DNA of 64,000 bases from Oribacterium sp. oral taxon 102 (lineage in GTDB: Bacteria; Bacillota; Clostridia; Lachnospirales; Lachnospiraceae), in NCBI RefSeq assembly GCF_013394775.1, contig NZ_JABXYT010000001.1:2337501-2401500 (forward strand), read 5' to 3'. This document shows, piece by piece, positions 1 through 9,632 of this stretch; positions within the stretch are counted from its first letter, which is position 1; each line of letters opens with the position of its first letter. The position numbers and the translations under genes were made by a program. The notes beneath the pieces are model-generated. The model was not told the DNA's origin. It did not search any database and saw nothing but the letters and a program-made list of their open reading frames with translations.

Positions 1-941
1 GCCGCATTATCCGTACAGAGCACCGGACTCGGACGGAAGAAACGTATCCCGTTTTCCGCGCACGCCTCCTCCATTTCTCTCCGTAGCCAAGAGTTGGAGG
101 CGACACCGCCCGCGATAGCAAGGCTTCGGCAGCCTCGCTCTCTGCAAAGCCTGATCGCACGGCTCACGAGCGCATCCGTCACCGCCTTCTGGAAAGAAGC
201 GCAGAGATCCGCCACCCGGATCTCCGCACCTGTCATGTTCGCCTTGTTGATATAATTCAACACCGAGGATTTCAGCCCGGAGAAGGTGAAGTCATACGGA
301 CTCCCCTCCACCTCGCCTCTCGGGAAATGAATCGCCGCCGGATCTCCCTCTCTCGCTGCCTTATCCACCTTCGGTCCTCCCGGATAACCAAGCCCGACCG
401 CGCGCGCCACCTTGTCAAAGGCTTCGCCCGCCGCATCGTCCCGGGTTCTGCCGACAATCTCAAACTCTCCATAGTCCTTCACAAGCACGAGATGCGTATG
501 TCCTCCCGATACCACAAGGCAGACAAACGGCGGCCGCAGCTCCGGATTCTCCACGAAGTTCGCCGCGATATGTCCCTCGATATGATGTACGCCAAGCAGC
601 GGCTTGTCTAACGCATAGGCAAGTGCCTTCGCCTCGGCAACGCCCACCAGAAGCGCGCCCACCAGCCCCGGCCCATAGGTTACCGCGATCGCGTCGATCT
701 CCGCGAAGCCGCAGCCCGCCTCCCTGAGCGCGAGCCGGATCACCTCGTCGATCTTCTCGAGATGCTTCCGGGACGCGATCTCCGGAACCACTCCGCCATA
801 CTCCGTGTGAATCGCGATCTGCGAGGAGATCACATTGGACAGCACCTCCCGTCCATTCCGCACCACCGCCGCCGCCGTCTCGTCGCAGCTCGACTCGATC
901 GCCAGAATCGTAACCTTCTCTTCTCTATTTCTCTCTTCCAT
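1..941 (-). CDS. tsaD: tRNA N6-adenosine threonylcarbamoyltransferase, 3'-truncated by window edge
   Basis: TsaD transfers the threonylcarbamoyl group to A37 of ANN-reading tRNAs (t6A), working with TsaB and TsaE in the cytoplasm. The N terminus reads [18 protein letters not shown], followed by CDETAAAV and an [16 protein letters not shown] stretch, the family's ASKHA ATPase signature with the metal-binding region. About 313 codons are visible; the C terminus runs off the left edge. The start ATG (complement of 939-941) lies 17 bp inside the end of rnz, so the two are probably translationally coupled. It is the last visible gene of tsaE-tsaB-rimI-rnz-tsaD. Identity is very secure. Confidence 0.97.
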   Translation of the reverse strand, partial: MEERNREEKVTILAIESSCDETAAAVVRNGREVLSNVISSQIAIHTEYGGVVPEIASRKHLEKIDEVIRLALREAGCGFAEIDAIAVTYGPGLVGALLVGVAEAKALAYALDKPLLGVHHIEGHIAANFVENPELRPPFVCLVVSGGHTHLVLVKDYGEFEIVGRTRDDAAGEAFDKVARAVGLGYPGGPKVDKAAREGDPAAIHFPRGEVEGSPYDFTFSGLKSSVLNYINKANMTGAEIRVADLCASFQKAVTDALVSRAIRLCRERGCRSLAIAGGVASNSWLRREMEEACAENGIRFFRPSPVLCTDNA

Positions 942-1863
942 CCTGCCCCTCTGCCTGCGTCTCCTCGAAGCGCAGCTCCCGCGTCCAGCCGTCCCGTGCA
1001 AATTTCACCGGGAAAATCCGCCGGATTTCTTCCTTGTATTGCTCCGGCCGCATCTCAGAGGGGGAATAGTGGGTAAACCACATCTCCCGCGGCTGCGCCT
1101 TCGCCCCGAGCTCCGCCGCCTCCTGCATCATCATGTGACGGTTCCTGCGGGCATTCTCCTGCTTCTCCCGTTCACCGTACATTCCCTCGCAGATGAAGAG
1201 ATCGACATCCCGCGCCATTTCCGCAATGATCGGCACCGGTCTGCTGTCCGTACAATAGCAGACCGAGATTCCGCGCCGCTCTGCTCCCATTACCATGTCC
1301 GGCGTATAAACATTTCCCTTATCCGTGACCGTTTCTCCATGCTGCAAACGGTTCCAGCAGTACACCGGGATCCCCTGTGCCCTTGCCCGTTCCGCATCGA
1401 AGAGCCCCAGCCGTCGAATGGAGACTCTATACCCATAACAGATAATCTTGTGATTCAGCTTAAATGCATCAATGATATAGGGCCCCAGCATAAAGCGTTC
1501 TGTCGGCTCCGTAAACTCATGATAAAGAATAGGGAAAGGAAGCTCCGGTGCGATCACACGAAGCCCGTCCACCACTCTCCGAAGTCCCTTCGGTCCGAGG
1601 ATATGAAGCGGCTCTGTCCGCTCCGCATTTCCCATATTCAGAAGCATCCCCGGCAGTCCGGAAATGTGATCCGCGTGATAATGCGTGAAGCAGATAAAAT
1701 CGATCGGATTCGGTGACCAGCCCTTCTCCTTCATCGCGATCTGCGTTCCCTCTCCGCAGTCGATCAGCAGATTACTGCCGCTCGAGCGGAGCATCAGGCT
1801 CGTCAGCCAGCGATTCGGAAGCGGCATCATACCGCCGGTTCCCAGCAAACAAACATCTAACAT
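925..1863 (-). CDS. rnz: Ribonuclease Z (tRNA 3' endonuclease)
   Basis: A 312-residue metallo-beta-lactamase-fold enzyme that trims tRNA 3' trailers so CCA can be added. It starts [14 protein letters not shown] and carries the zinc motif THYHADH near residue 62, with later CTDSRP and HYSP segments, as in short-form RNase Z/ElaC. Sitting between rimI and tsaD, it places tRNA maturation in the same transcript as t6A modification. Its 3' end overlaps tsaD by 17 bp. The 98-bp gap to rimI upstream is filled by a repeat element. The hydrophilic tail after about residue 295 looks unconserved. Confidence 0.94.
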   Translation of the reverse strand: MLDVCLLGTGGMMPLPNRWLTSLMLRSSGSNLLIDCGEGTQIAMKEKGWSPNPIDFICFTHYHADHISGLPGMLLNMGNAERTEPLHILGPKGLRRVVDGLRVIAPELPFPILYHEFTEPTERFMLGPYIIDAFKLNHKIICYGYRVSIRRLGLFDAERARAQGIPVYCWNRLQHGETVTDKGNVYTPDMVMGAERRGISVCYCTDSRPVPIIAEMARDVDLFICEGMYGEREKQENARRNRHMMMQEAAELGAKAQPREMWFTHYSPSEMRPEQYKEEIRRIFPVKFARDGWTRELRFEETQAEGQDGREK

Positions 1864-1887
1864 ACTGTTCCCTCTGTGTCTGCAATA

Positions 1888-1961
1888 TTACTGTATAAGT
1901 CCCCCAAGCAGCAAGCACGTGACTACCCGTATCCGCACGGACAGGCACATATTTACCGGAT
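1888..1961 (+). repeat. Dispersed palindromic repeat, copy A
   Basis: The gap between the rimI stop and the rnz start opens with TTACTGTATAAGTCCC (1888-1903), the end sequence shared by copies B to E. The following ~55 bp align with copy E at 53.3 kb (matching blocks CAGCAA, then CCGTAT/CCGTGC, GCACGG, ACCGGA/ATCGGA). The element fills the intergenic space and ends at the rimI stop codon, so it probably forms part of the rimI-rnz mRNA. No coding capacity. Confidence 0.7.
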
Positions 1962-2534
1962 TTATGAAAGCGAAAGCCGCAGCACCGCAGCATCCTCGGT
2001 CGGATCGCTGTAGTAAGCGCGGCGGATATACTGCTCTGCAAAGCCCTTCTTCCGGTAGAGCTCCCGTGCCGCTCGATTGCCGACGCGAACCTCCAGGAAA
2101 ATGCTGCTGCCGGAGCGCAGTCGTGTATCCTCTATCATTCGATCCATCAGGCAGCTCCCCAATCCCTTCCCTCGGAACGCCTCTGCAATGCAGATCTCCT
2201 GCACCTCCGCCTCCGGCCCGAGACAGCGAAGCAGAGAAAAGCCTGCGAAGCGCCCCCGTACCCGGATCACATAGGGATAGTCATAGCGGCTCTCGATAGC
2301 ATGGAGAAAATCCCGTTCCTTCCACGCCATCGCACCGAAGCTCTTTATCGAGAGCTGCAGCACCTCCAGGATATCCGCCTCCGTCATTTCCTGTATTTTA
2401 CTATATAAGTCCCTGTCAGGCGGCATGGGAACGCCATGCTTGCATGAGCGGACATTCCCGGCATCCGACAGGACAGCAGGTATGCAGGACTTATAGGATT
2501 GATGGTGCGGAAGCTTTTCGCATAGGATTTTCAT
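1962..2534 (-). CDS. rimI: Ribosomal protein S18 alanine N-acetyltransferase, N terminus altered by a repeat
   Basis: A GNAT-fold acetyltransferase (190 residues from this start) that acetylates the N terminus of ribosomal protein S18. The core from IQEMTEADILEVL onward is standard RimI; the acetyl-CoA loop reads FRGKGLGSCLMDRMI and the C terminus carries AARELYRKKGF. The ATG at 2534 overlaps the tsaB stop as ATGA, which favours coupled initiation here. However, residues about 14-48 are encoded by repeat copy B and have no counterpart in the family. Internal ATGs at 2426 and 2387 are alternatives; the one at 2387 would cut the first beta strand. Function is secure, start is not. Confidence 0.85.
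   Translation of the reverse strand: MKILCEKLPHHQSYKSCIPAVLSDAGNVRSCKHGVPMPPDRDLYSKIQEMTEADILEVLQLSIKSFGAMAWKERDFLHAIESRYDYPYVIRVRGRFAGFSLLRCLGPEAEVQEICIAEAFRGKGLGSCLMDRMIEDTRLRSGSSIFLEVRVGNRAARELYRKKGFAEQYIRRAYYSDPTEDAAVLRLSLS
2398..2497 (+). repeat. Dispersed palindromic repeat, copy B, inside the rimI reading frame
   Basis: The left end TTACTATATAAGTCCC (2398-2413) is one mismatch from the family end. The right end CAGGACTTATAG (2485-2496) is its shortened inverted copy, so this ~95-bp unit has terminal inverted repeats. The interior holds an imperfect hairpin around CCATGC-TT-GCATG and a segment matching copy E (GACAGGACAGCAGGTATG against GACGGGACAACAGGTATG). It lies between the tsaB stop and the conserved part of rimI and is open in the rimI frame. 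Confidence 0.75.
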
Positions 2535-3340
2535 AGACTCTCTTCATTTTCATAGCCGCTGCGCCCGCCGATCCGGTAATTTCGCGGCAAGCTCCTGTCC
2601 AGGGTACGCTCCGCGCTGTCGGCATTGTTCTGATGCAGCATATCGAACTCCCGAAGTCCCTGCCGTTCTCTCTCCCGTTCCGCCTGCGGCTTCCGCACAT
2701 AGCTGAGTGTGAAGTCCCCGCTTTCCACTGTTTTTCCGCGCTCAAGCATTCGCTCGCCGAGGAGGGCAATGGAGCCCGCCCGCTGCAGCAGGTTCCCGGC
2801 GGATGCGAAGCTGTGCTCCGCAGTCATGTTCGACTCGATATATGCCCGGTAGACCGCCACGCCGTCTCCCAGAAAGAGGTGCTTTCCCCCCTCTCTGTTC
2901 AGCCGCGCTACCAGCTCCTCGATCGAAACCGCCTCTTCTTCGCCCCGCAGCACTCCCCCGAGATATTCCGCCGTATAGACCTGATGCCGGCGTGCATCCA
3001 TGATCGGATGCACGAACCGCTCCGACTCCGCCACGTTCCGGCAGAGCCCCTCCAGCGTACTCACCGCCGCCATCGGAATGCCATAGGCAAGCGCAATCCC
3101 CTTTCCGCTCGCCGCACCGATCCGAAGTCCCGTAAAAGAGCCGGGCCCCGCGCTGACAGCAACGAGCGAAAGCGCCTCACAGCGTCTCCCGCAGCGAGCA
3201 AACAGTTCCTGTATCATCGGAAGCAGCGTCTCCGAATGCGTCAGCCCGATATTCGTGCTGTATTCTCCCAGCAGCACCCCATCCTCTGCCAGCGCACAGC
3301 TCGCCGTACGCCCGGAGGAATCGATTCCCAAAGTCAGCAT
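2531..3340 (-). CDS. tsaB: tRNA threonylcarbamoyladenosine biosynthesis protein TsaB
   Basis: An ASKHA-fold scaffold (269 residues) that dimerises with TsaD and recruits TsaE for t6A synthesis. It starts MLTLGIDSSGRTASCA; GPGSFTGLRIGAA near residue 68 is the family signature. The start at 3340 is chosen over an ATG seven codons upstream because MLTLGIDSS is the conserved N terminus. About 40 residues after the conserved KPQAERERE segment exceed the usual ~230 length and look unconserved. It follows tsaE by 30 bp and overlaps the rimI ORF by 4 bp. Confidence 0.94.
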   Translation of the reverse strand: MLTLGIDSSGRTASCALAEDGVLLGEYSTNIGLTHSETLLPMIQELFARCGRRCEALSLVAVSAGPGSFTGLRIGAASGKGIALAYGIPMAAVSTLEGLCRNVAESERFVHPIMDARRHQVYTAEYLGGVLRGEEEAVSIEELVARLNREGGKHLFLGDGVAVYRAYIESNMTAEHSFASAGNLLQRAGSIALLGERMLERGKTVESGDFTLSYVRKPQAERERERQGLREFDMLHQNNADSAERTLDRSLPRNYRIGGRSGYENEESL

Positions 3341-3370
3341 GATTATCCTTTCTCCTGTCAAAGCGAAGTA

Positions 3371-3826
3371 TCAGCTCCGCTCTTCCCGCGCCGCGCCGGT
3401 TTTCCCTCTCTCCAGAAGCTCGATCCGCCGGTAATCAAATCCCTTCTCCGGCTCCTTCGTAATGCGGAGCCAGTCTGCCTCTTCCGGAATCAGCCCTGCA
3501 ACCCGCTCCGGCCATTCGATCACGCACACGCCCTTCCCGTAGAAATAGTCCTCATAGCCGATTTCCAGAAGCTCCGATTCCTCCCCCAGCCGATACATAT
3601 CGAAGTGGTAAAGCGGCAGTCTGCCCTCATACTCCTTCACGATCGTGAAGGTCGGAGAATTTACATAATCCGAAACCCCCAGCCCGTGGGCGAAGCCCTG
3701 CGTAAATACCGTCTTGCCGACTCCCAGATCCCCGTCCAGACAGAGGACACTCCCCGCAACCGCTTCCCGTCCCAGCCTTTCTCCCAACGCGAAGGTTTCC
3801 TTCGCGGAATTCGTTTCGTATACCAT
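3371..3826 (-). CDS. tsaE: tRNA threonylcarbamoyladenosine biosynthesis ATPase TsaE
   Basis: A 151-residue P-loop ATPase that drives turnover of the TsaD-TsaB complex. The Walker A motif GDLGVGKTVFTQG lies at about residues 33-45; SPTFTIVKEY and YHFDMYRL follow in the expected order, and IEWPERV near the C terminus is typical. A strong ribosome-binding site (GGAGGACAGGAGAA) directly precedes the ATG. It is the first gene of the t6A operon on the minus strand. Repeat copy C lies just upstream, so the operon promoter would fall in or beside that element. Confidence 0.96.
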   Translation of the reverse strand: MVYETNSAKETFALGERLGREAVAGSVLCLDGDLGVGKTVFTQGFAHGLGVSDYVNSPTFTIVKEYEGRLPLYHFDMYRLGEESELLEIGYEDYFYGKGVCVIEWPERVAGLIPEEADWLRITKEPEKGFDYRRIELLERGKTGAAREERS

Positions 3827-3842
3827 TTCTCCTGTCCTCCGC

Positions 3843-3989
3843 AGCAGAGTCCCCGTGCCGAAAGTTTCGGTGCCGTCAATCTTATAAGTCCTGCGCGGCG
3901 TTCCGCACGCTTTTTAGGCATCACGCCCTTTGACACGTAGCTTTTTCGATTTCATCAGCATCTCCCTGACAGGGGGACTTATACAGTAA
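3843..3989 (-). repeat. Dispersed palindromic repeat, copy C
   Basis: On the minus strand the element begins with the exact family end TTACTGTATAAGTCCC (complement of 3974-3989) directly against the hom terminator stem. The opposite end TATAAGTCCTG (3883-3893) is an inverted partial copy, giving a core unit of about 106 bp. Just beyond is a small hairpin CCGAAA-G-TTTCGG (3859-3871) that recurs in copy D as GCCGAAAGCTTCGGC. The element fills most of the 237-bp gap between hom and tsaE; no gene is seen there. Confidence 0.75.
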
Positions 3990-4030
3990 GAGGCGAAGCT
4001 GAACCGGAGCGGTTCCGAACCTCGCCTCTT
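3988..4030 (-). terminator. Intrinsic terminator-like hairpin after hom
   Basis: A perfect 9-bp outer stem, AAGAGGCGA (3988-3996) with TCGCCTCTT (4022-4030), encloses an inner GAACCG/CGGTTC stem. It follows the hom stop by 34 bp. The minus-strand U-tract is short and runs straight into the end of repeat copy C. Confidence 0.65.
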
Positions 4031-4063
4031 TGACTATTCTGCCGTTCAGCACCTTTTCCGTCC

Positions 4064-5317
4064 TTATGCCTCGGTCTCGGATCGACGCGCCCGCATGAAG
4101 TGGAAAATCCGCCTGCCGGTTTTCGCCTCAAACTCCTTATGGTTTTCGAGGAAATCAGACTCGAACATCAGATCCGTCAGAATGCCGAACTCGTCACTCC
4201 TGCCGTCCAGCAGCACCGGCTGAAATGCAGCGCCCGTATCGAGGAAAAGCTCCCGGATATCCGACTCGATCCCCTCCGGCATTCCCTCAATCCGGATCAG
4301 ATAGCGGAAGGCATTGCTGCCCATCGGCTCAATTTCAATCATCCGCTCCGACCAGCCGATCCCCTGGAAATGCTGCTTGTGCCGAACTGCCGCAATGATA
4401 TCTGAAACCACTGCCGATGCCGTCGGAAGCTTCCCCGCCCCCATCCCGTAGAGCATTGTCGTGCCGAGACAGTTCCCGACAATGCGGATGCCGTTAAAGA
4501 CACCGTCCACCGGATAAAGAGGGTCTGCCCGATCGATCAGAAGGGGCGCGACATAGGCGAAATACCTGTCCTCCACCTCCTGCACGGAACCCAGCAGGCG
4601 AATGTTCATATTCAGTTTTTCCGCATACATAAAGTCAATAGCGGAGACATTGCGGATCCCCTCGGTATAGATATCCTCATGACGGCAGCGGTTGCCGGAC
4701 GCCATGGACAGAAGGATCGCAGTCTTTCTGGAGGTGTCGAAGCCGTCGATATCCGCGCTTGGGTCGCGCTCCGCATAGCCGAGACGCTGCGCCTCCTTCA
4801 GTGTGTCTGCGAAGCTGCTGCCATCCTCCCGCATCCGTGTCAGAATGTAATTGGTCGTCCCGTTCAGAATCCCCGTAATCTCTGTCAGCTTCTCTCCGGC
4901 ATAGTTATGATAGATCGTGCGGATGACCGGAATCCCGCCGCCCACAGCAGCCTCAAAATAGAAGTTGCAGTTATGCTCTCTCGCAGTGAGAATCAGCTTC
5001 GAGCCGCAGGCATCAACCACAGCCTTGTTGGAGCTGATCACATGCTTTCCCTTTTCCAGGCAGCGCTTGATGAATTCATACGCAGGATGGATGCCCCCCA
5101 TGGTCTCTACCACCAGTTCGACCTCCGGATCATTCTCGATCACAGAAAAATCATGAATCAGCTTTTCCTGATGCTCCGGAATCTCCTCCCGAAGATCCAA
5201 CACATATTTCAGCTCGATCGCTTCCCCAACCTTTCTGACGATCTGATCCTGATTGATCCTGAGAACCTCCGCTACGCCGGAACCGATGACTCCATAGCCC
5301 ATGATCGCTGCTTTCAT
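4064..5317 (-). CDS. hom: Homoserine dehydrogenase
   Basis: Reduces aspartate semialdehyde to homoserine, the branch-point step to threonine and methionine. The 417-residue protein starts MKAAIMGYGVIGSGVAEVL (NAD(P)-binding GxGxxG), has SSNKAVVD and the substrate-site block GILNGTTNYILTRM near residue 155, then AERDPSADIDG. The C-terminal ~70 residues are the expected position of an ACT-like regulatory domain but are weakly conserved. It lies 23 bp after the small ACT-domain gene, a pairing common in Clostridia. Threonine synthase is encoded separately at 40.9 kb; no thrB is in the window. Confidence 0.96.
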   Translation of the reverse strand: MKAAIMGYGVIGSGVAEVLRINQDQIVRKVGEAIELKYVLDLREEIPEHQEKLIHDFSVIENDPEVELVVETMGGIHPAYEFIKRCLEKGKHVISSNKAVVDACGSKLILTAREHNCNFYFEAAVGGGIPVIRTIYHNYAGEKLTEITGILNGTTNYILTRMREDGSSFADTLKEAQRLGYAERDPSADIDGFDTSRKTAILLSMASGNRCRHEDIYTEGIRNVSAIDFMYAEKLNMNIRLLGSVQEVEDRYFAYVAPLLIDRADPLYPVDGVFNGIRIVGNCLGTTMLYGMGAGKLPTASAVVSDIIAAVRHKQHFQGIGWSERMIEIEPMGSNAFRYLIRIEGMPEGIESDIRELFLDTGAAFQPVLLDGRSDEFGILTDLMFESDFLENHKEFEAKTGRRIFHFMRARRSETEA

Positions 5318-5340
5318 ACCTCTTCTCCTGTCCCTTATCC

Positions 5341-5814
5341 TTATCCTTGTGCACTCGTCCCGCTCAGCCTGCTCTCCTGCGCGAGGATCTTCACATACTG
5401 CACATGCTCCATGGCCTCAATCTCACGAATCATTCCCGAAATGTCCTTGGTCTCGCTGCTGATCTCCGCAGAAACCGTCAGCGTCGCAACATTATTCACG
5501 GGAATAGACTGGTGGATCGTCAGAATATTCGCCTCATATGCTGCCATCTTCGAGCAAACCCTGGATATCCCTCCCAGCTCGTCGATCATCTGTATCACCA
5601 GTGTCACTGTCTTCCCCTTGGAATTGTCATAGAAGGGAAGAATATCATCCTTGTATTTGTAGTAGGAGGAGCGGGAAATCCCCGCCTGCTCCGTCGCATC
5701 GGCAATGCTCAGCTTCTCCGCGCTCTGCAGCAGTCGTTTCACCTCCACGACTCTCCGGAGTACCTCCGGCAGTGCATTCGCGCGCACCACATAGTAATCC
5801 GACTCCTGTGTCAT
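5341..5814 (-). CDS. ACT domain-containing regulatory protein (PheB-like)
   Basis: A 157-residue cytoplasmic protein starting MTQESDYYVVRANALPEVL. Residues about 25-60 form a helix-turn-helix-like segment (AEKLSIADATEQAGISRSSYY), followed by a C-terminal ACT domain (VTLVIQMIDELGGISRV) of the amino-acid-binding type. The family usually sits beside hom and is thought to sense amino acids; no reaction is established. The start ATG overlaps the prfB stop as ATGA, which decides it over an in-frame ATG 48 bp upstream. Family assignment is firm, role is inference. Confidence 0.9.
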   Translation of the reverse strand: MTQESDYYVVRANALPEVLRRVVEVKRLLQSAEKLSIADATEQAGISRSSYYKYKDDILPFYDNSKGKTVTLVIQMIDELGGISRVCSKMAAYEANILTIHQSIPVNNVATLTVSAEISSETKDISGMIREIEAMEHVQYVKILAQESRLSGTSAQG

Positions 5815-6950
5815 CAGTCGCCACCCTGCACCTTGCGATCCGGACAGCCGAGCTGCATCCATTTCAGATAGGCGGTAATGAAGCGGTCAATGTCGCCGTC
5901 CAGCACCGCGTCGGTATTGCCTGTCTCCTCTCCGGAGCGGAGATCCTTGACCATGCGGTAGGGCTGAAGGACATAGGAACGGATCTGGGAGCCCCAGCCG
6001 TTCTCCTTGACCTCGCCGCGGATCCCTGCGAGCTTCTCCTCCTGCTCCTGCTTCTCCTTCATGAAGAGCTTCGCCTTCAGCATCTGCATCGCCTTCTCAC
6101 GGTTCTGGATCTGAGAACGCTCCTCCTGGCACGCCGCCACGAAGCCGGTCGGAATGTGGATCAGCCGGACGGCAGAGGAGGTCTTGTTAATATGCTGCCC
6201 GCCTGCGCCGGAGGAACGGAACACCTCCATCTTGATATCCTCGTCACGGATCTCAATGTCGATATCCGTGTCGATATCCGGCATAACATCACAGGAAACA
6301 AAGGAGGTCTGCCGCTTACTCTGCGCGTTGAAGGGAGAAATCCGCACGAGACGATGAATCCCCATTTCCGAACGAAGATAGCCGTAGGCATAGTCACCGT
6401 CGATCTCGATCGTCACCGACTTGATGCCCGCCTCATCTCCCTCCAGATAATCCAGCACCTTGACCGTATAGCCGTGCCGCTCCGCCCATCTGGTATACAT
6501 ACGATAAAGCATCCCCGCCCAGTCATTGGACTCGGTGCCGCCCGCGCCCGCATTGAGACGCAGGATCGCATTCATATTATCGTACTCGCCGGACAGCAGC
6601 AGCTTCGTGCTCATCGCATCGAGTGTCTCCGAGAACGCCGCGAGCTCCTCCCGCACCTCTGTGACGAGCCCTGCATCCTCCTCCTCCTGCCCCATCTCGA
6701 TCAGCGCCTCGATGTCCTCATAGGACTGCACGAGCCTCCGGTAGCCCTCGACATCATCCTTCAGATGCCGCGCCTCCGTGGAAAGCCGGTTCGCTTTCTC
6801 GGCGTCTGTCCAGAAATCCGGCTCCTCCATCATTCGATCCAGCTCGACGATCCGCTTCTCTTTGTTTTCCAGATCAAGAGACTCCCCGAGATGACGGAGT
6901 GGCTCCTTTTTCTGCCCCAGCTCATATTTAAACTGATCAAACTCTATCAT
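5814..6950 (-). CDS. prfB: Peptide chain release factor 2, encoded without a frameshift
   Basis: RF2 terminates translation at UGA and UAA. The 378-residue protein has the coiled N-terminal domain, the stop-reading region near AGIKSVTIEIDGDYAYG, the catalytic GGQ motif in RSSGAGGQHINKTSSAVRLIH, and the usual tail. It is one continuous frame: where many RF2 genes carry CTT TGA C and need a +1 shift, this gene reads GAG TCT CTT GAT CTG (complement of about 6872-6887), as if one T had been lost. The purine-rich GGGGAG remains just upstream. It starts 1 bp after the secA stop, so the two are co-translated. Confidence 0.97.
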   Translation of the reverse strand: MIEFDQFKYELGQKKEPLRHLGESLDLENKEKRIVELDRMMEEPDFWTDAEKANRLSTEARHLKDDVEGYRRLVQSYEDIEALIEMGQEEEDAGLVTEVREELAAFSETLDAMSTKLLLSGEYDNMNAILRLNAGAGGTESNDWAGMLYRMYTRWAERHGYTVKVLDYLEGDEAGIKSVTIEIDGDYAYGYLRSEMGIHRLVRISPFNAQSKRQTSFVSCDVMPDIDTDIDIEIRDEDIKMEVFRSSGAGGQHINKTSSAVRLIHIPTGFVAACQEERSQIQNREKAMQMLKAKLFMKEKQEQEEKLAGIRGEVKENGWGSQIRSYVLQPYRMVKDLRSGEETGNTDAVLDGDIDRFITAYLKWMQLGCPDRKVQGGD

Positions 6951-6951
6951 A

Positions 6952-9561
6952 TCAAAGCTCCTTTGCCGGCTGCTGCGCCAGTCTCTCGAAGAGCTCCGCG
7001 CCGTGACAGTTCTTGAATTTCTTGCCGGAGCCGCACGGACAGGGATCGTTCGGATAGACCTTCCGTGCCTGTCGTCTCACCGGCTTCTTCGCCGCGCTCT
7101 CATCCCGGTTCGTACCGGTCGGCTTCGCCACCTGCTCCCGCTCGACCTTCTGCTCGATCTTGATGTGGTAGAGCACGCGGATCGTCTCCTCCTGTATGGC
7201 TCTCGTCATCTCCTGAAACATCTCATAGCCCGTGATCTTGTACTCGACCAGCGGATCCTTCTGCCCGTATGCCTGCAGACCGATGCCGTCACGCAGCAGA
7301 TCCATATCATCTATATGGCTCATCCACTTCTGGTCGATCACACGAAGCAGCATGACGCGCTCTACCTCCCGCATCTGCTCCGGATTCGGAAACTCTGCCT
7401 CCTTCCGCTCATACAGACGGATCGCCTCTTCCTTCAGCATCTGCCGGAACTCGCTCTTCGTCATCGTCTCATACTGCTCCTCGGTAAGCTGCAGCTTCGG
7501 GAGCGGAATGATGGACATCAGCGTATCGTTAAGCCCGCTCAGATCCCAGTCCTTCGCGGTCTGCTCCTCCGCGATGTTGGCATCCACATAGTTGTCCACC
7601 GTATCAGTGATAAACTTGATGATGAGCGGGCGCATATTGTCGCCCTCCAGCACCTTTTCGCGCTCTCCGTAGATGACGTCTCTCTGCTCGTTATTCACCT
7701 CATCATACTTCAGCAGGTTCTCACGGATGCCGTAGTTATTGAGCTCGATTTTCTCCTGTGCACGTTCGATGGCATTGGAAAGCATCTTGTGATGAATCTG
7801 CTCCCCGTCCGGGACGCGCAGCATTTCAAACATCCCCATCAACCGCTCTGAGCCGAAGAGACGCATCAGATCGTCCTCAAGGGAAATGTAGAACTGCGAC
7901 TGTCCGACATCGCCCTGCCGTCCGGAACGTCCGCGAAGCTGGTTGTCGATACGACGGGACTCGTGCCGCTCCGTACCGATGATATGCAGCCCGCCCGCCG
8001 CCTTCGCCTCCTCATCGAGCTTGATATCGGTGCCGCGCCCTGCCATGTTCGTCGCGATCGTCACCGCACCGTGTGTGCCCGCATCCGCGATGATCGCCGC
8101 CTCCTGCTCATGGAACTTCGCGTTCAGCACATTGTGTTTGATGCCGCGCTTCTTCAGCATGGAGGACAGCATCTCCGAGGTCTCGATCGCGATCGTGCCG
8201 ACGAGCACCGGCGCACCTGTCTCATGGATCCGCTCAATCTCATCCACGACCGCTCTGAACTTCTCCTTCTTTGACTTGTATACCGCATCATCCAGATCGA
8301 TTCGCTGAATCGGACGATTGGTCGGGATCTGAATGACATCCATGGAATAGATGTTCCGGAACTCCTTCTCCTCGGTCTGCGCCGTACCGGTCATGCCGGA
8401 TTTCTTCTCAAACTTATTGAAGAAATTCTGGAAGGTGATCGTCGCGAGCGTTCTGGACTCACGCTTCACATTGACATGCTCCTTCGCCTCGATCGCCTGA
8501 TGCAGTCCGTCGGAATAACGGCGTCCCGGCATGATCCGTCCGGTAAACTCGTCGACAATCAGAATCTCGTCATCCTTTACGACATAGTCCTTATCCCTGT
8601 GCATCAGATTATTGGCGCGCAGCGCCAGAATGATATTGTGCTGGATCTCGAGATTCTCCGCATCCGCGAGATTCTCGATATGGAAGTACTTCTCAACCTT
8701 TTCCACGCCCTGCTGGGTGAGGTTTACCGTCTTCTCCTTTTCATTGACAATAAAGTCTCCGCTCTCCTCGATCTCCTCACCGAGGATCGCATTGATCTTC
8801 GAGAACTCCGCGGATTCCTCTCCTCTCTCGAGCTGCCGTGCCAGAACATCACAGACCTCGTAGAGCTTCGTGGACTTGCCGGACTGTCCGGAGATGATAA
8901 GCGGTGTTCTCGCCTCATCGATCAGGATCGAGTCGATCTCATCGATGATGCAGTAATGCAGCCCGCGCAGTACCTGCTGGTTCTTGTAGATCGCCATATT
9001 GTCACGGAGATAGTCGAAGCCGAGCTCATTGTTCGTCACATAGGTGATATCACAGCGGTATGCCGCCTGTCTCTGCTCTGCGCTCATTTCATTGAGAATC
9101 ACGCCGACGCTCAGCCCCAGAAACTCATGAACCTTCCCCATCCACTCCGCGTCACGCTTCGCGAGGTAATCATTGACCGTGACAATATGGCAGCCCTTTC
9201 CCTCCAGCGCGTTGAGATACGCCGGACAGGTGGAAACCAGCGTCTTTCCCTCTCCGGTACGCATCTCCGCAATGCGCCCCTGATGCAGCACCACGCCGCC
9301 GATCAGCTGTACCGGATAATGCTGCATCCCGAGAACTCTTTTGGAGGCCTCCCGCACCGTCGCGAACGCCTCCGGCAGGAGATCATCCAGTGTTTCGCCG
9401 TTCGCGAGCCGTTCCTTGAACTTCGGGGTCTGCCCCCGGAGCTCCGCATCGGACATCGCCGTCATCTGCTGATCCAGCGAAAGAATCTCATCGATCCTCG
9501 GCTGGATCAGCTTCAGCTCCCGCTCCGAATGAGTTCCGAATATTCTCTCAAAAAGATTCAT
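6952..9561 (-). CDS. secA: Preprotein translocase ATPase SecA
   Basis: The motor of Sec-dependent protein export (869 residues). Visible are MRTGEGKTL (Walker A), [14 protein letters not shown], the DEAD-type [27 protein letters not shown] and the [10 protein letters not shown] helicase motif VI. It ends in the zinc-binding tail [14 protein letters not shown], used for SecB or ribosome contact. [17 protein letters not shown] fixes the start; AAAGGAG (complement of 9571-9577) is its ribosome-binding site. It heads the secA-prfB-ACT-hom unit. The sortase-anchored proteins encoded nearby would be exported through it. Confidence 0.98.
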   Translation of the reverse strand: MNLFERIFGTHSERELKLIQPRIDEILSLDQQMTAMSDAELRGQTPKFKERLANGETLDDLLPEAFATVREASKRVLGMQHYPVQLIGGVVLHQGRIAEMRTGEGKTLVSTCPAYLNALEGKGCHIVTVNDYLAKRDAEWMGKVHEFLGLSVGVILNEMSAEQRQAAYRCDITYVTNNELGFDYLRDNMAIYKNQQVLRGLHYCIIDEIDSILIDEARTPLIISGQSGKSTKLYEVCDVLARQLERGEESAEFSKINAILGEEIEESGDFIVNEKEKTVNLTQQGVEKVEKYFHIENLADAENLEIQHNIILALRANNLMHRDKDYVVKDDEILIVDEFTGRIMPGRRYSDGLHQAIEAKEHVNVKRESRTLATITFQNFFNKFEKKSGMTGTAQTEEKEFRNIYSMDVIQIPTNRPIQRIDLDDAVYKSKKEKFRAVVDEIERIHETGAPVLVGTIAIETSEMLSSMLKKRGIKHNVLNAKFHEQEAAIIADAGTHGAVTIATNMAGRGTDIKLDEEAKAAGGLHIIGTERHESRRIDNQLRGRSGRQGDVGQSQFYISLEDDLMRLFGSERLMGMFEMLRVPDGEQIHHKMLSNAIERAQEKIELNNYGIRENLLKYDEVNNEQRDVIYGEREKVLEGDNMRPLIIKFITDTVDNYVDANIAEEQTAKDWDLSGLNDTLMSIIPLPKLQLTEEQYETMTKSEFRQMLKEEAIRLYERKEAEFPNPEQMREVERVMLLRVIDQKWMSHIDDMDLLRDGIGLQAYGQKDPLVEYKITGYEMFQEMTRAIQEETIRVLYHIKIEQKVEREQVAKPTGTNRDESAAKKPVRRQARKVYPNDPCPCGSGKKFKNCHGAELFERLAQQPAKEL

Positions 9562-9603
9562 TGAGTATTGCTCCTTTATCCTGATTCTGCCTCGACCAGG
9601 CAA

Positions 9604-9632
9604 ATGATACACTTACGGTTATAACTTGTAAA
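9604..9632 (-). promoter_or_regulatory. Sigma-A promoter of secA operon
   Basis: Minus-strand TTTACA (complement of 9627-9632), a 17-bp spacer and TATCAT (complement of 9604-9609), about 45 bp upstream of the secA start codon. It diverges from the hpf promoter in the same 299-bp gap. Confidence 0.65.

Noticed and set aside
4031..5317. T-box or amino-acid riboswitch controlling hom, thrC or pheA
   Set aside because: No T-box consensus or known riboswitch core was found in the short leaders of these genes.
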